Source of the DNA: a virus
Direction: 5' to 3' (one strand)
Virus record (IMG/VR): IMGVR_UViG_3300007513_000119
Coordinates: 1-32,370 of that record
Length of the DNA stretch: 32,370 bases
A program made the position numbers and the translations under genes. The notes beneath the pieces are model-generated. The model had not been told where the DNA came from. It saw nothing but the letters and a program-made list of their open reading frames with translations, and made no database searches. Numbering within the stretch: position 1 is the first letter of the stretch; each line of letters begins with the position of its first letter. Below are positions 1 to 7,584 of this stretch, one piece after another.

Positions 1-248
1 GCCTTAGCTCCTGAAGCCTTAGCCTTACCTGTCGTATTCTCAAACCAACATTCCATGATAAGAGGATTGTTCTTAACATCAAACAATTCAAATCTAAATC
101 CCTTTGCTTTGGAATGAATCCTTTTCTTTCCATCATACTCACATAGGTGCATAGGCACACCCTCTAGCATATCAGCTTTACAGTAATGCCAACTGTTCAC
201 TAATTCAAACTCATCTATATTCCAATTACTGCTTTGTTGTAGTTGCAT
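1..248 (-). CDS. Hypothetical protein, 3' end outside window
   Basis: This leftward reading frame starts at ATG 248 and stays open through base 1, giving at least 82 residues. The start overlaps the TAA stop of the upstream zinc-ribbon gene as TAATG, which is typical of translational coupling. The N-terminus begins MQLQQSSNWNIDEFELVNSW and has scattered Cys residues (YCKAD, HLCEYD, MECWF) without a clear CxxC pair. It ends in a Lys/Ala-rich run at the window edge. I do not recognise the family. Its position at the end of a run of small early-type genes suggests an accessory viral function. Confidence 0.6.
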   Translation of the reverse strand, partial: MQLQQSSNWNIDEFELVNSWHYCKADMLEGVPMHLCEYDGKKRIHSKAKGFRFELFDVKNNPLIMECWFENTTGKAKASGAK

Positions 249-487
249 TATTCTACACCACCCACCCTATGAACTATATGTCTACCATCTTTTCTGATTT
301 TCTTTTTTGGGGATTTATATACACCTGCTTTAGCTAGTGTTGATAATCTATCCCTTTTAGCAAACTTTTCAGGGTATTTAATAGTCGCACACGTAACACA
401 CATATTAAATTCACTCCAACATCTTCTAGTATTAGGGTTTTGATTTGGTTTTTTAAATACATTCCCACATTCTTTACATCTCATCAT
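248..487 (-). CDS. Small zinc-ribbon protein (79 aa)
   Basis: This is a 79-residue basic protein with CxxC at residues 4-7 (RCKECG), Cys23 and CVTC at 30-33, which fits one zinc-binding ribbon. The C-terminal half is rich in Lys and Arg, so nucleic-acid binding is possible but inferred. The start is one of two tandem ATGs (487 or 484) that overlap the stop of the AAA+ ATPase gene as ATGATGA. The stop overlaps the next gene's start. It could be a small transcription regulator or adaptor; nothing in the sequence proves a role. Confidence 0.7.
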   Translation of the reverse strand: MMRCKECGNVFKKPNQNPNTRRCWSEFNMCVTCATIKYPEKFAKRDRLSTLAKAGVYKSPKKKIRKDGRHIVHRVGGVE

Positions 488-1371
488 ATATTCACTCCAA
501 ACGTTTCATTTATTCTTATCCTTACCTGTTCTCTTTCCTGTGAATCACTATACTTGATTAGTATCACATTGTTTAACACATCTTCTAACTTCCATGTAGA
601 TATATATGTTCTATATACATCACAAAATTGGTCTATATCTCTTGGAGAGAATATATAATCAACCTGACCTTTATTCCTTAACCCAACTATCTGCTGACAT
701 AGTGTTAGTAGGCAATCCCTAGTTTCATCAGGTATATCTGACCAATCTATTAACTTAAGCAATTCAGTTGTCGAGGGATATGGTAATACCTTTCCTATAA
801 ACCTAGACCTAATTGATTCTGTTAGAGTATTAACACCACCATAATTAATAGGATTGATTGTTGCTACGAATGTTATCTTTACACCATCATCTAATCTAAA
901 TTCTCTACCATTTGCATATACTGAACGTCTTTTATCTAGTGGTTTATTAAACCTTATCTGCTCATCATGTGGTAATACATTAAACTCATCAAGATAGAAT
1001 ACTAAATTCTTCCAATGGTTTGCTAACTCAAATGCTTTAGGAAGAAATCCCATCTCAAAATATGATCCATCATTGTCTATTTGTGGGCGACCTATTATAT
1101 CTCCCTTATTCATACCAGCTCCACAACTCATTTCAAATAAAGGTATGTTATTTTTTCTGCATATATCATATACTAATAATGTTTTACCTGTTCCTTTTTC
1201 TCCCTCTAATAAAACATTATGCTTACCTGTTAATATCAAATCTGTTATTTCTTTTTTCTCCCCCCTGTTATCGATATAATCTCCCCAATTTACAATGTTA
1301 GCAGGATTAACTTGCTCATAATCCATGTATGCAAATGGAATACTCTTTTCCTTAATCTGTCCTTTAAGCAT
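484..1371 (-). CDS. MoxR/CbbQ-type AAA+ ATPase
   Basis: This 295-residue protein is a single AAA+ module. Walker A is GEKGTGKT (57-64), Walker B ends LVFYLDE (123-129), sensor 1 is ATINP (170-174), and an arginine-finger-like SIRSRF lies at 187-191. The GDIIGRP segment at about 90-96 and the NP after sensor 1 are typical of the MoxR/CbbQ/CobS branch, whose members remodel or activate partner proteins, usually with a von Willebrand A protein. No VWA partner is encoded in this window. Phages often carry CobS/CbbQ-like ATPases of unknown role. The gene is coupled to small zinc-ribbon genes on both sides: its start overlaps the end of the 47-aa gene by 8 bases. Confidence 0.88.
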   Translation of the reverse strand: MLKGQIKEKSIPFAYMDYEQVNPANIVNWGDYIDNRGEKKEITDLILTGKHNVLLEGEKGTGKTLLVYDICRKNNIPLFEMSCGAGMNKGDIIGRPQIDNDGSYFEMGFLPKAFELANHWKNLVFYLDEFNVLPHDEQIRFNKPLDKRRSVYANGREFRLDDGVKITFVATINPINYGGVNTLTESIRSRFIGKVLPYPSTTELLKLIDWSDIPDETRDCLLTLCQQIVGLRNKGQVDYIFSPRDIDQFCDVYRTYISTWKLEDVLNNVILIKYSDSQEREQVRIRINETFGVNI

Positions 1372-1507
1372 TTTTTACCACCTTTTTCTTGAATACAACA
1401 TAACCCATTTGTTTTAATTTATTAATCATATCATCAATAGGATTTAAACCATAATCTATATTCACATTAATTTCTCCACCACAATCATTACAATATATAC
1501 TAGGCAT
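1364..1507 (-). CDS. Zinc-ribbon miniprotein (47 aa)
   Basis: This is a short frame from ATG 1507 to TAA 1366-1364. The product starts MPSIYCNDCGGEINVNIDYG and has one CxxC pair (Cys6, Cys9) followed by a helix-like Lys-rich C-terminus. Its start overlaps the stop of the 36-aa gene as TAATG, and its end overlaps the ATPase start by 8 bases. This coupling on both sides is the main reason to call it a gene. With only two Cys it would need to dimerise or use other ligands to bind zinc. Function unknown. Confidence 0.65.
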   Translation of the reverse strand: MPSIYCNDCGGEINVNIDYGLNPIDDMINKLKQMGYVVFKKKVVKNA

Positions 1508-1617
1508 TATACTCCCCAATCCTCACACTTCTTACATTCATCAGGGTTAATCCAACTAACAAATCTACCACAACCACCACAATTAACCCAATGATAATCC
1601 TTAACACGATTAGCCAT
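1507..1617 (-). CDS. Zinc-ribbon miniprotein (36 aa)
   Basis: ATG 1617 opens a 36-codon frame ending at TAA 1509-1507. The peptide contains two Cys pairs, NCGGCG near residues 13-16 and CKKC near 28-31, so it is a nearly minimal four-Cys zinc ribbon with Trp residues between. It overlaps the end of the 160-aa gene by 8 bases and the next start by one base (TAATG). The four well-spaced Cys and the coupling favour a real gene despite its size. Confidence 0.65.
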   Translation of the reverse strand: MANRVKDYHWVNCGGCGRFVSWINPDECKKCEDWGV

Positions 1618-2092
1618 TCTTTAACTTCTCCACTATTAATGTGATACCCATACTTTCTTCGCCTTTATTCTTACAGTTGTTAGATTTTGTGTATGTTAGA
1701 TTATTATGAAATTCATCTATACTATTACCAACTCCTTTAGATTCATCTTTAAACACTAATCTACTACCACCACCACAGATAATATATGTATCATCATGTT
1801 CTTCATCTACACTTTCTGTGCATATTTCTCCACACTCATGACATATATGATTAGCAAACACATCAATAACACTCTTTACATCATCATCATCAGGTATGTT
1901 AATGTATATCATAGCCAATCCTTCTAATGATTTTAACCTTTGTTCTCCTGTCATACCCCTAGACAATAATATACTAGCTAATCCATTCTTAACTTGTTCT
2001 TCTTGTTGTTCTCTAATATCATACCATGTAGGTGATCCTTTTGGTCTAGGTTGTTTCTCATCTTTCTCATAAGCTTCATCTACTGTCATCAT
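1610..2092 (-). CDS. Hypothetical protein with Cys cluster (160 aa)
   Basis: This 160-residue acidic protein has the cluster CHECGEIC at residues 84-91 and a further Cys at 106, suggesting a metal site in the second half. The N-terminal 80 residues look helical and end in an Asp run (PDDDDVK). Two in-frame ATGs (2092 and 2089) overlap the stop of the gp88-family gene as ATGATGA. I do not recognise the family. Confidence 0.7.
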   Translation of the reverse strand: MMTVDEAYEKDEKQPRPKGSPTWYDIREQQEEQVKNGLASILLSRGMTGEQRLKSLEGLAMIYINIPDDDDVKSVIDVFANHICHECGEICTESVDEEHDDTYIICGGGSRLVFKDESKGVGNSIDEFHNNLTYTKSNNCKNKGEESMGITLIVEKLKNG

Positions 2093-2970
2093 TGTAATAC
2101 CAACCCCTTAACCCCTAACATATATCCACTTAATTTCAATGGATAACTTATTACATCTATATCTTTATCCCAACACTTTCTACAATCTCCACACGTACCA
2201 TCTCCTAACTTAGCTGGACATATATTATCATTCATAAACTCTACCATCTCTTTTCTTAATGTTCTTTCATCTGCAATAACTACACTAGACCTAACACCAA
2301 CATTTTTATTTGGCATTGGTCTAGCATTAATGAATGGCGTTGAAGCCCTTACAACAAGATTAGATATCTTATCTATACTACCATATTTCTGAACGAATGT
2401 AGCTATATGACTACCTGCTTCTAGCGTAGGCAACCAATGGCGAACAAATGGTGTACAAATACAGGCTACCACTATCTGTTCTAAATGTTGTAAGCTTTGT
2501 ATATCTCCACTATCATGCCACCTAAAATAATCATAGCCTTTCTTCTGTTCATTGTTAATCATATATACTAATGCTTCTATCCATAATGGATCAGTAATAG
2601 ATATCAATCTTCTATTCAATGCACTCTTAACACTAGGATAATTATAATTACCATTGTCATCACAATAGCATAAGGCACAGGTAGGTATGAGCTTACCATC
2701 TAACAATGCCACTTCAACATCATGCTGACAAGTAATATTTAATTTCTGTTTATTTAATTGCTTCATTACTTCTCCTGTTTGACAAGCCTTAGCTGTTATA
2801 CCATATGATCGGCATGGCATTTTACTTGTCTTACTTAATGTTCCTGCTATTGTATTAGCTTCCTTTAATGTTTTTATTTTATTCTGAACTAATGGTATAA
2901 AGAAATTTAATTTATCTTTATCATTATCATAATAAGATCGAATGATTGTTTCAATTAAATTTTTATTCAT
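2089..2970 (-). CDS. Phage gp88-family protein
   Basis: The protein has the signature of the phage gp88-like family (named for mycobacteriophage L5 gp88), whose function is unknown. It contains SKMPCRSYGITAKAC near 49-63, CALCYCDDNGNY near 98-109, and the strongly diagnostic YFRWHDSGDIQS at 148-159, followed by HWLPTLEAG near 178-186. A second Cys cluster (Cys251, 260, 263, 266) lies at the C-terminus, so more than one metal site is likely. I chose ATG 2970 (293 aa) over GTG 2979 because the centre of the upstream leftward TATA box is about 27 bases from 2970, fitting a leaderless start. The stop is coupled to the 160-aa gene. Confidence 0.82.
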   Translation of the reverse strand: MNKNLIETIIRSYYDNDKDKLNFFIPLVQNKIKTLKEANTIAGTLSKTSKMPCRSYGITAKACQTGEVMKQLNKQKLNITCQHDVEVALLDGKLIPTCALCYCDDNGNYNYPSVKSALNRRLISITDPLWIEALVYMINNEQKKGYDYFRWHDSGDIQSLQHLEQIVVACICTPFVRHWLPTLEAGSHIATFVQKYGSIDKISNLVVRASTPFINARPMPNKNVGVRSSVVIADERTLRKEMVEFMNDNICPAKLGDGTCGDCRKCWDKDIDVISYPLKLSGYMLGVKGLVLQ

Positions 2971-3088
2971 TTTCCTCACATTTTTTTTTCGGAATATAAA
3001 TCTTTCGCCGATCGCTTTTTATTTTTTCTAATTCTTCTTTAGCTTGTTGTTCCCACCACCATAGTTTAAACCCTATCTTATCTATCAT
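2963..3088 (-). CDS. Possible small protein (41 aa)
   Basis: This frame runs from ATG 3088 to TAA 2965-2963 and encodes a highly charged 41-residue peptide starting MIDKIGFKLWWWEQQAKEEL, with a triple Trp and a Lys-rich tail. It overlaps the end of the preceding 38-aa frame by 11 bases and the start of the gp88-family gene. The promoter-like element at 2989-3016 lies inside it. It fills an otherwise empty gap in a packed operon, but the overlap with a promoter leaves real doubt. Confidence 0.45.
   Translation of the reverse strand: MIDKIGFKLWWWEQQAKEELEKIKSDRRKIYIPKKKCEENE
2989..3016 (-). promoter_or_regulatory. Internal leftward promoter, copy of the 8.1-8.6 kb element
   Basis: On the minus strand this reads GCGATC, then a purine-rich block, then ATTTATATT. 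It matches the repeated elements at 8147-8640, including the 18-base offset between the TATA start and the GATCGC block. The TATA centre is about 27 bases from ATG 2970, so it likely drives the gp88-family gene and the small genes downstream of it. Confidence 0.65.
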
Positions 3089-3194
3089 TATCCTTAACCT
3101 TAAAGTGTTTGTCTAATTGTTTTTCTTTTAATAATTTATTTATTTTCTTTTTAATTTTATTATTCTCATCTCCTATTATTATTATATCTGTCAT
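3078..3194 (-). CDS. Possible small charged protein (38 aa)
   Basis: ATG 3194 overlaps the TGA stop of the upstream gene as ATGA, and the frame ends at TAA 3080-3078. The 38-residue product starts MTDIIIIGDENNKIKKK and is dominated by Lys, Asn and Asp, with no recognisable motif. The case for a gene rests on the ATGA coupling alone. Confidence 0.45.
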   Translation of the reverse strand: MTDIIIIGDENNKIKKKINKLLKEKQLDKHFKVKDNDR

Positions 3195-3661
3195 TGTTTT
3201 CTCATCTCTTGTTCCTTTAGTATGTCATCAAGTAAAGCATTTCTTTTTGGTATAGTTATTAATGTATCTATCATCTCTACTATTATATTAATAGCACATG
3301 GCACATGATAACTATTGAAGTTAGCTCCCTTACCATTCCTTACTATTAAATCATTAACTTCAATACGCTTACGACTTAATGTTCCATGACAAGCATGGCA
3401 TTGTCTATCTACATCTGTCTTGGTAGCAATATAATAATTCATGTGTAGCCACATATATTCTAGCCTATCATTAACAACAGGATAAATTTTATTTAATAGT
3501 CTAGCAGGATTAACCCATTTGTTATCTTTATTATTCCAACCACCTGCTTTCCAATTATATATATGCCAATCTTCTTTATTTAAATTAGGATCAAGAAAGA
3601 ATCCAAGCTCAATTAATTTTTTCTTTTTGTTTTCAAATATAATCTTCTCTTGTTTATTCAT
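3191..3661 (-). CDS. Zinc-finger hypothetical protein (156 aa)
   Basis: The product has a putative zinc site formed by CHAC (Cys88, Cys91) and HVPC (His119, Cys122), with a basic stretch SRKRIEV between. This resembles treble-clef or PARP-like finger arrangements seen in phage proteins. The N-terminal 80 residues are helical and rich in Lys and Trp. I chose ATG 3661 (MNKQEK) rather than the longer frame from 3697 because it lies one base after the stop of the upstream 67-aa gene, while the longer form would overlap that gene by 35 bases. Function unknown; nucleic-acid binding is a guess. Confidence 0.7.
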   Translation of the reverse strand: MNKQEKIIFENKKKKLIELGFFLDPNLNKEDWHIYNWKAGGWNNKDNKWVNPARLLNKIYPVVNDRLEYMWLHMNYYIATKTDVDRQCHACHGTLSRKRIEVNDLIVRNGKGANFNSYHVPCAINIIVEMIDTLITIPKRNALLDDILKEQEMRKQ

Positions 3662-3662
3662 A

Positions 3663-3866
3663 TCATTTACTCCAATCATCTTTTCTATCAAGACCATATA
3701 ATAATATATTATCAGATTCTTCTAGTTTCTTAATCATTATAACAAATTTATTATATCCTATATCATAATCTGTTGGTAAAGATTTAGGTAAGAATGTTCT
3801 AAGTATTTCAATCACACCTATGTTATTATATCTTATTCTTTGAACATCTTTTGATTTAACATACAT
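3663..3866 (-). CDS. Hypothetical protein (67 aa)
   Basis: This small frame begins two bases after the stop of the 250-aa gene and ends one base before the next start, so spacing supports an operon gene. The product begins MYVKSKDVQRIRYNNIG and has no Cys, membrane segment or familiar motif. Function unknown. Confidence 0.65.
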   Translation of the reverse strand: MYVKSKDVQRIRYNNIGVIEILRTFLPKSLPTDYDIGYNKFVIMIKKLEESDNILLYGLDRKDDWSK

Positions 3867-3868
3867 AT

Positions 3869-4621
3869 CTATACACCATACATCTCATCATCTAATCTTG
3901 ATTGTTTAAGTAATGCTTCTGCTTCTTTCTGTTTCTTTCTTAATTCTCTATCCTTTTGTTTAACTTCATCTGTTATACATCTCTTTAAATCAGCAGGTAA
4001 TTGATTCATGAATACTCTATCTTTTATGTTAGGTTTAAGACAGAAACCTATCTTAACCATGATAGTTTGTAGTAGTCTTGACATTCTTATAGCTCCAACA
4101 GCAGTATCAATTAACTTATCTCTTATGTAGCCATCAACTACAAGACATAAGCTATGCCAACCTTTACCTTTCTTATAATGAGCTCCACCATCATAGCCTA
4201 CCATAAAGTTATCATCAATTACTATGCCACGTTTCCTAAACTTTAATCTATCTGCATAAGCAAACAACAGTTTCATTAGTAATTCTTTACAGTTAATAAC
4301 TTGATACTTATCCCCACAGTATTTCATAAAGGAAGCACAATCATCATTGTTTATGAACTGACATATCTTATTAGCTTCTTCTTGTCTTGTTTGTAGTATC
4401 ACACCACTAAACATAAGATTAAATATTTTATCATTGTATGTTTCCTGTATCTTTTGTGTCCTAGTATAGAAGTGAAAGATTCTATTATCATTATCTCTTT
4501 TATCTATGTTAGCAGGATCATATTTAAGATGATAGTATTCATCATTAGATACCATCTCAATCTTACCATCATCATTCATTATAGTTAGATGATTATCATT
4601 ACAATCTAATATCTTAGGCAT
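3869..4621 (-). CDS. Hypothetical protein downstream of GHKL ATPase (250 aa)
   Basis: This 250-residue mixed alpha/beta protein starts MPKILDCNDNHLTIMNDDGK and ends in a charged helix (about residues 205-245) that looks like a coiled coil. Its start overlaps the end of the GHKL ATPase gene by 8 bases, so the two are likely co-translated. In many phages an rIIA-like GHKL protein is followed by an rIIB protein, and the position would fit. I see no helix-turn-helix or other sequence likeness to rIIB, so that is only a positional suggestion. Confidence 0.7.
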   Translation of the reverse strand: MPKILDCNDNHLTIMNDDGKIEMVSNDEYYHLKYDPANIDKRDNDNRIFHFYTRTQKIQETYNDKIFNLMFSGVILQTRQEEANKICQFINNDDCASFMKYCGDKYQVINCKELLMKLLFAYADRLKFRKRGIVIDDNFMVGYDGGAHYKKGKGWHSLCLVVDGYIRDKLIDTAVGAIRMSRLLQTIMVKIGFCLKPNIKDRVFMNQLPADLKRCITDEVKQKDRELRKKQKEAEALLKQSRLDDEMYGV

Positions 4622-7088
4622 GGTATAACTCCTTTACTCTTTTAACTTCATCACTTAACTCCTTGAATGTATTAGCATAAGTTAATGACCTAGCTACATC
4701 ATTAAAGAATTTACTTGGTATTGATCTATGTAGATCAACCAATGCTAATATCATACAACCTTTATGCTCAGCATTTTTCCATCTTGATATAAACCTATTA
4801 CTACTTAATAACTCTATCACTTCATCAGGTATTAATACTTTCATCTTCTCATCTATATTAACAGAATCACTACCATATCTATCTATCTCTATTATGTCCT
4901 TATCATTATAGTTAATAGTCCAATCCTTGTCATGTATATATCCATCAGTTATAAATGCTAATCCTAATCCAATTAACTCATCATTATTCTTAGCACATAT
5001 GTATAATTGTTTCTTGTTAGTGCCAAAACATTTCTCATTAATCACATCAGAATAAGGATAATAAACTAACTTAACTTCAAGCTCATCTGTATCTCTAAAC
5101 TTATCTAACAATTCATTCATCTTATAATTACCCTGACTTGTAAAGACATTCCTATTCATCACACCTTTAATATAATCATCAACCGAGTTAGCATTTAAAT
5201 CTGTATCTGCTTTACAAAACATTATATCTGTTGGTATTTGATTTAACAAACCTACTATATCAGCAATAGACAATCTGTGTTTCCCCCATCTCTTTTCTGT
5301 AAGCTGTAGCCTGATCTTTTTTTTTGCTATTATATCCTTCATACTATAATCATCATGTCTATTCTTATCATAATATATACTAGAGCTGACCTGTGTTTCA
5401 TCATAAGAATAGTTGCTAAGCTTATTGTAATGCCATACTATACTACCTTTCGGTCTAGCTACTCGTCTTATCTTTATCTTAACCTTTCTATTCTTTAACC
5501 AACTAACAGTATCATAGAAATACATATCATCTTTATCACATAACTTATTCATCTTCTCAACTAGATAGTTTAATGTATCAACATATTTATCAGTATCTTT
5601 ATAGGCTAATCTTATATAAGTGCAGGTTTCCCCTAGCTCCTCATCAATACCAACTATCTTATCCCTATAAAAGTTAGACATATAAAATACATGATCATAA
5701 TTAATAGCATGACTAGATGATTGAGTTAATAACTCTAAGAATGTTATGTGATCATACTTCTTTCTGTTATCCTTATAGATATTAAATCTTAAATCAATAC
5801 ATTCTTTTAATTGTTTTTTATCTTCATCATCATCATCATTCCTATCTTCTGAATATTGATACAACCAATGCCATGTATTAATATCCTGTGAAGTCATATT
5901 AAATAACTCATCTAACTTATTAATTCTATTCTCATCATACCATTCACAAACTAAATCATAACTATCTCTTAACATCTCATCAGTTAGCCAACCATCTTTA
6001 AGACTATCTCTACTAGCAACAGGTGGATAGATTGATTCATCTTTAAGGTTGATTAACATACCTGTGAAGTTAGGAAACCTAGACAGTAATCCATTAAGCT
6101 CAAGATCATTTATCTTACTAGAAATAGTGCTACCCTTATTATATTCATTGTTAATTGGAACATCTATTAACGTAGTAAAGAAATGACAATCATCATTAAC
6201 ATCAGCATTACTATTACTATTGTTAGCAAACAGAATAGTAATATCATAAGTATCATTATCTATATGTAATGTCTTAGTTGTTGAATGATCTATATTAGTA
6301 TAAGAATATCTTTCTCTTTCATTAGCCCTATCTATTAGTCTTAACATATATCTTTCTTTATCTAATAACTCTACTTCATGGTTGCCAATACTATAATCAT
6401 CATCATCATCAACTTCATCTTCTAAATGTATGGTAGTAGGAATACCATGTAATGATACTACATCTTTAACTCTTTCTATTAATTGTTTATAGAATTTAGT
6501 ATCGCCTAAATCTTTATTCAATACCATAGTTAATTTACAACCATAAGGTATGTTAGTTGCTTCTTCTAATGGTAGCCATGTCTTACCATCTCTACCTAAT
6601 ACTGTAAAGTTTTCAGGCGATTCTCTTGGATTAGATTCTATCTTTAACGTGCTACTTAATGTAGTATAAGCTTCAATACCCATGCCAAACATACCAATAC
6701 TATTCCTATCTTTATTATGTGATCGACCTAGCCATGCTACTATCTTACCGAATCGTTCAGCAGTTATACCTAATGAATCATAGCCTTGTATAATTAATTT
6801 TCTTTCAACAGGATTGATTGTTATTACCATGTAAGGATTAGCATTGAAGTTATCCCTAGCTAATTTACAAGCCTTTAATTCATTAGTTAATAATTCTCTT
6901 ATGCCTGACAACCATGAAGTATAGATAGTATTAGCTACCCTTTCTACTATAACATCATGCTCTAACTTAACCTTGATTGATCCATCTTCACTATCAATAA
7001 ACTCTTTCAAAGCTCCTGTATATTTACCAACATCATTAGATATATCCTTAGGCTTCTTTACATCAGGTATATAATAATCATCTGTCAT
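4614..7088 (-). CDS. GHKL (Hsp90/rIIA-like) ATPase
   Basis: The first 200 residues of this 824-aa protein form a Bergerat-fold ATP site. The N-box is RELLTNELKA (64-73, with Glu65 and Asn69), a G1-like box is YDSLGI (103-108), and the G2 box is IGMFGMGIEAY (131-141). Proteins of this fold include Hsp90, MutL, MORC, type II topoisomerase B subunits and the phage T4 rIIA protein. Length and viral context make an rIIA-like protein the nearest guess; T4 rIIA is of similar size and counters a prophage exclusion system. The other 600 residues are Asp/Asn/Tyr-rich with no domain I know. The G1 box lacks the first Gly of the usual DxGxG. The start overlaps the 65-aa gene as ATGA. Confidence 0.82.
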   Translation of the reverse strand: MTDDYYIPDVKKPKDISNDVGKYTGALKEFIDSEDGSIKVKLEHDVIVERVANTIYTSWLSGIRELLTNELKACKLARDNFNANPYMVITINPVERKLIIQGYDSLGITAERFGKIVAWLGRSHNKDRNSIGMFGMGIEAYTTLSSTLKIESNPRESPENFTVLGRDGKTWLPLEEATNIPYGCKLTMVLNKDLGDTKFYKQLIERVKDVVSLHGIPTTIHLEDEVDDDDDYSIGNHEVELLDKERYMLRLIDRANERERYSYTNIDHSTTKTLHIDNDTYDITILFANNSNSNADVNDDCHFFTTLIDVPINNEYNKGSTISSKINDLELNGLLSRFPNFTGMLINLKDESIYPPVASRDSLKDGWLTDEMLRDSYDLVCEWYDENRINKLDELFNMTSQDINTWHWLYQYSEDRNDDDDEDKKQLKECIDLRFNIYKDNRKKYDHITFLELLTQSSSHAINYDHVFYMSNFYRDKIVGIDEELGETCTYIRLAYKDTDKYVDTLNYLVEKMNKLCDKDDMYFYDTVSWLKNRKVKIKIRRVARPKGSIVWHYNKLSNYSYDETQVSSSIYYDKNRHDDYSMKDIIAKKKIRLQLTEKRWGKHRLSIADIVGLLNQIPTDIMFCKADTDLNANSVDDYIKGVMNRNVFTSQGNYKMNELLDKFRDTDELEVKLVYYPYSDVINEKCFGTNKKQLYICAKNNDELIGLGLAFITDGYIHDKDWTINYNDKDIIEIDRYGSDSVNIDEKMKVLIPDEVIELLSSNRFISRWKNAEHKGCMILALVDLHRSIPSKFFNDVARSLTYANTFKELSDEVKRVKELYHA

Positions 7089-7282
7089 AAGTCATAACAC
7101 TCCTGTAATCCTGTATTATATTCTTCAGCTCTTTCATTCATTAACTCATCAATATCTATCTCATCTATCACACATTGTATATCATTATGCCAACCTAATT
7201 TAGTATCAATAATATTATTCCATATCCATCTCTTTAATGGCTTCGCCATTACATTAGTCATAGAAAAAATGTAAGGGATCAT
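7085..7282 (-). CDS. Hypothetical protein (65 aa)
   Basis: The 65-residue product starts MIPYIFSMTNVMAKPLKRWI and has an acidic C-terminal half (DEIDIDELMNERAEEYNTG). The start overlaps the stop of the ubiquitin-like gene as ATGA and the stop overlaps the ATPase start as ATGA. The start codon sits in the loop of a predicted mRNA hairpin. It has no recognisable family. Its place between a ubiquitin-fold protein and a GHKL ATPase suggests a partner for one of them, but this is only context. Confidence 0.65.
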   Translation of the reverse strand: MIPYIFSMTNVMAKPLKRWIWNNIIDTKLGWHNDIQCVIDEIDIDELMNERAEEYNTGLQECYDL

Positions 7283-7584
7283 ATTGATCCCCCACTTACA
7301 ACAGGTAAAACGTATAGCTGATCGCTACCCTTAACGACAGTTTCCATACCATTTTGGAAAGCTATACTCTTACCATTCAGCATAACAGATAGGAACTTGT
7401 TAGGATCACCACGACTATCAAATAGTTTAGTGCGTAATGCCTTATCATCTATTTGTTCTAGGATAGATTGAACTGTTGATTTATCATCAACCTTTATTTC
7501 TATCTTCATGTCCTTACTACCTGTTATGGTATTGGGTATTTGTAATGTTGCTGTTTGATTCATTACTCTAATTTTGTCATTCAT
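7279..7584 (-). CDS. MoaD/ThiS-like ubiquitin-fold protein
   Basis: This 101-residue protein matches the beta-grasp pattern of MoaD, ThiS, Urm1 and archaeal SAMPs. A first strand pair covers TLQIPNTITGSKDMKIEIKV, a helix STVQSILEQI follows (about 36-45), then the conserved VMLNGKSIAF (67-76), a loop VKGSDQL (84-90) and the terminal YVLPVVSGG (91-99). Family members carry sulfur or are conjugated to lysines through a C-terminal Gly-Gly after activation by an E1-like enzyme. Here two residues (Ser-Ile) follow the Gly-Gly, so trimming would be needed. ATG 7584 overlaps the SWIM gene by 8 bases; a GTG at 7593 is an alternative. No E1 or JAB protease gene is visible, so host enzymes would have to serve. 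Confidence 0.82.
   Translation of the reverse strand: MNDKIRVMNQTATLQIPNTITGSKDMKIEIKVDDKSTVQSILEQIDDKALRTKLFDSRGDPNKFLSVMLNGKSIAFQNGMETVVKGSDQLYVLPVVSGGSI

Noticed and set aside
7316-7328. Another GATCGC element inside the ubiquitin-like gene
   Set aside because: No TATA-like box lies at 15-18 bases, and the bases are explained by the codons for KGSDQL.
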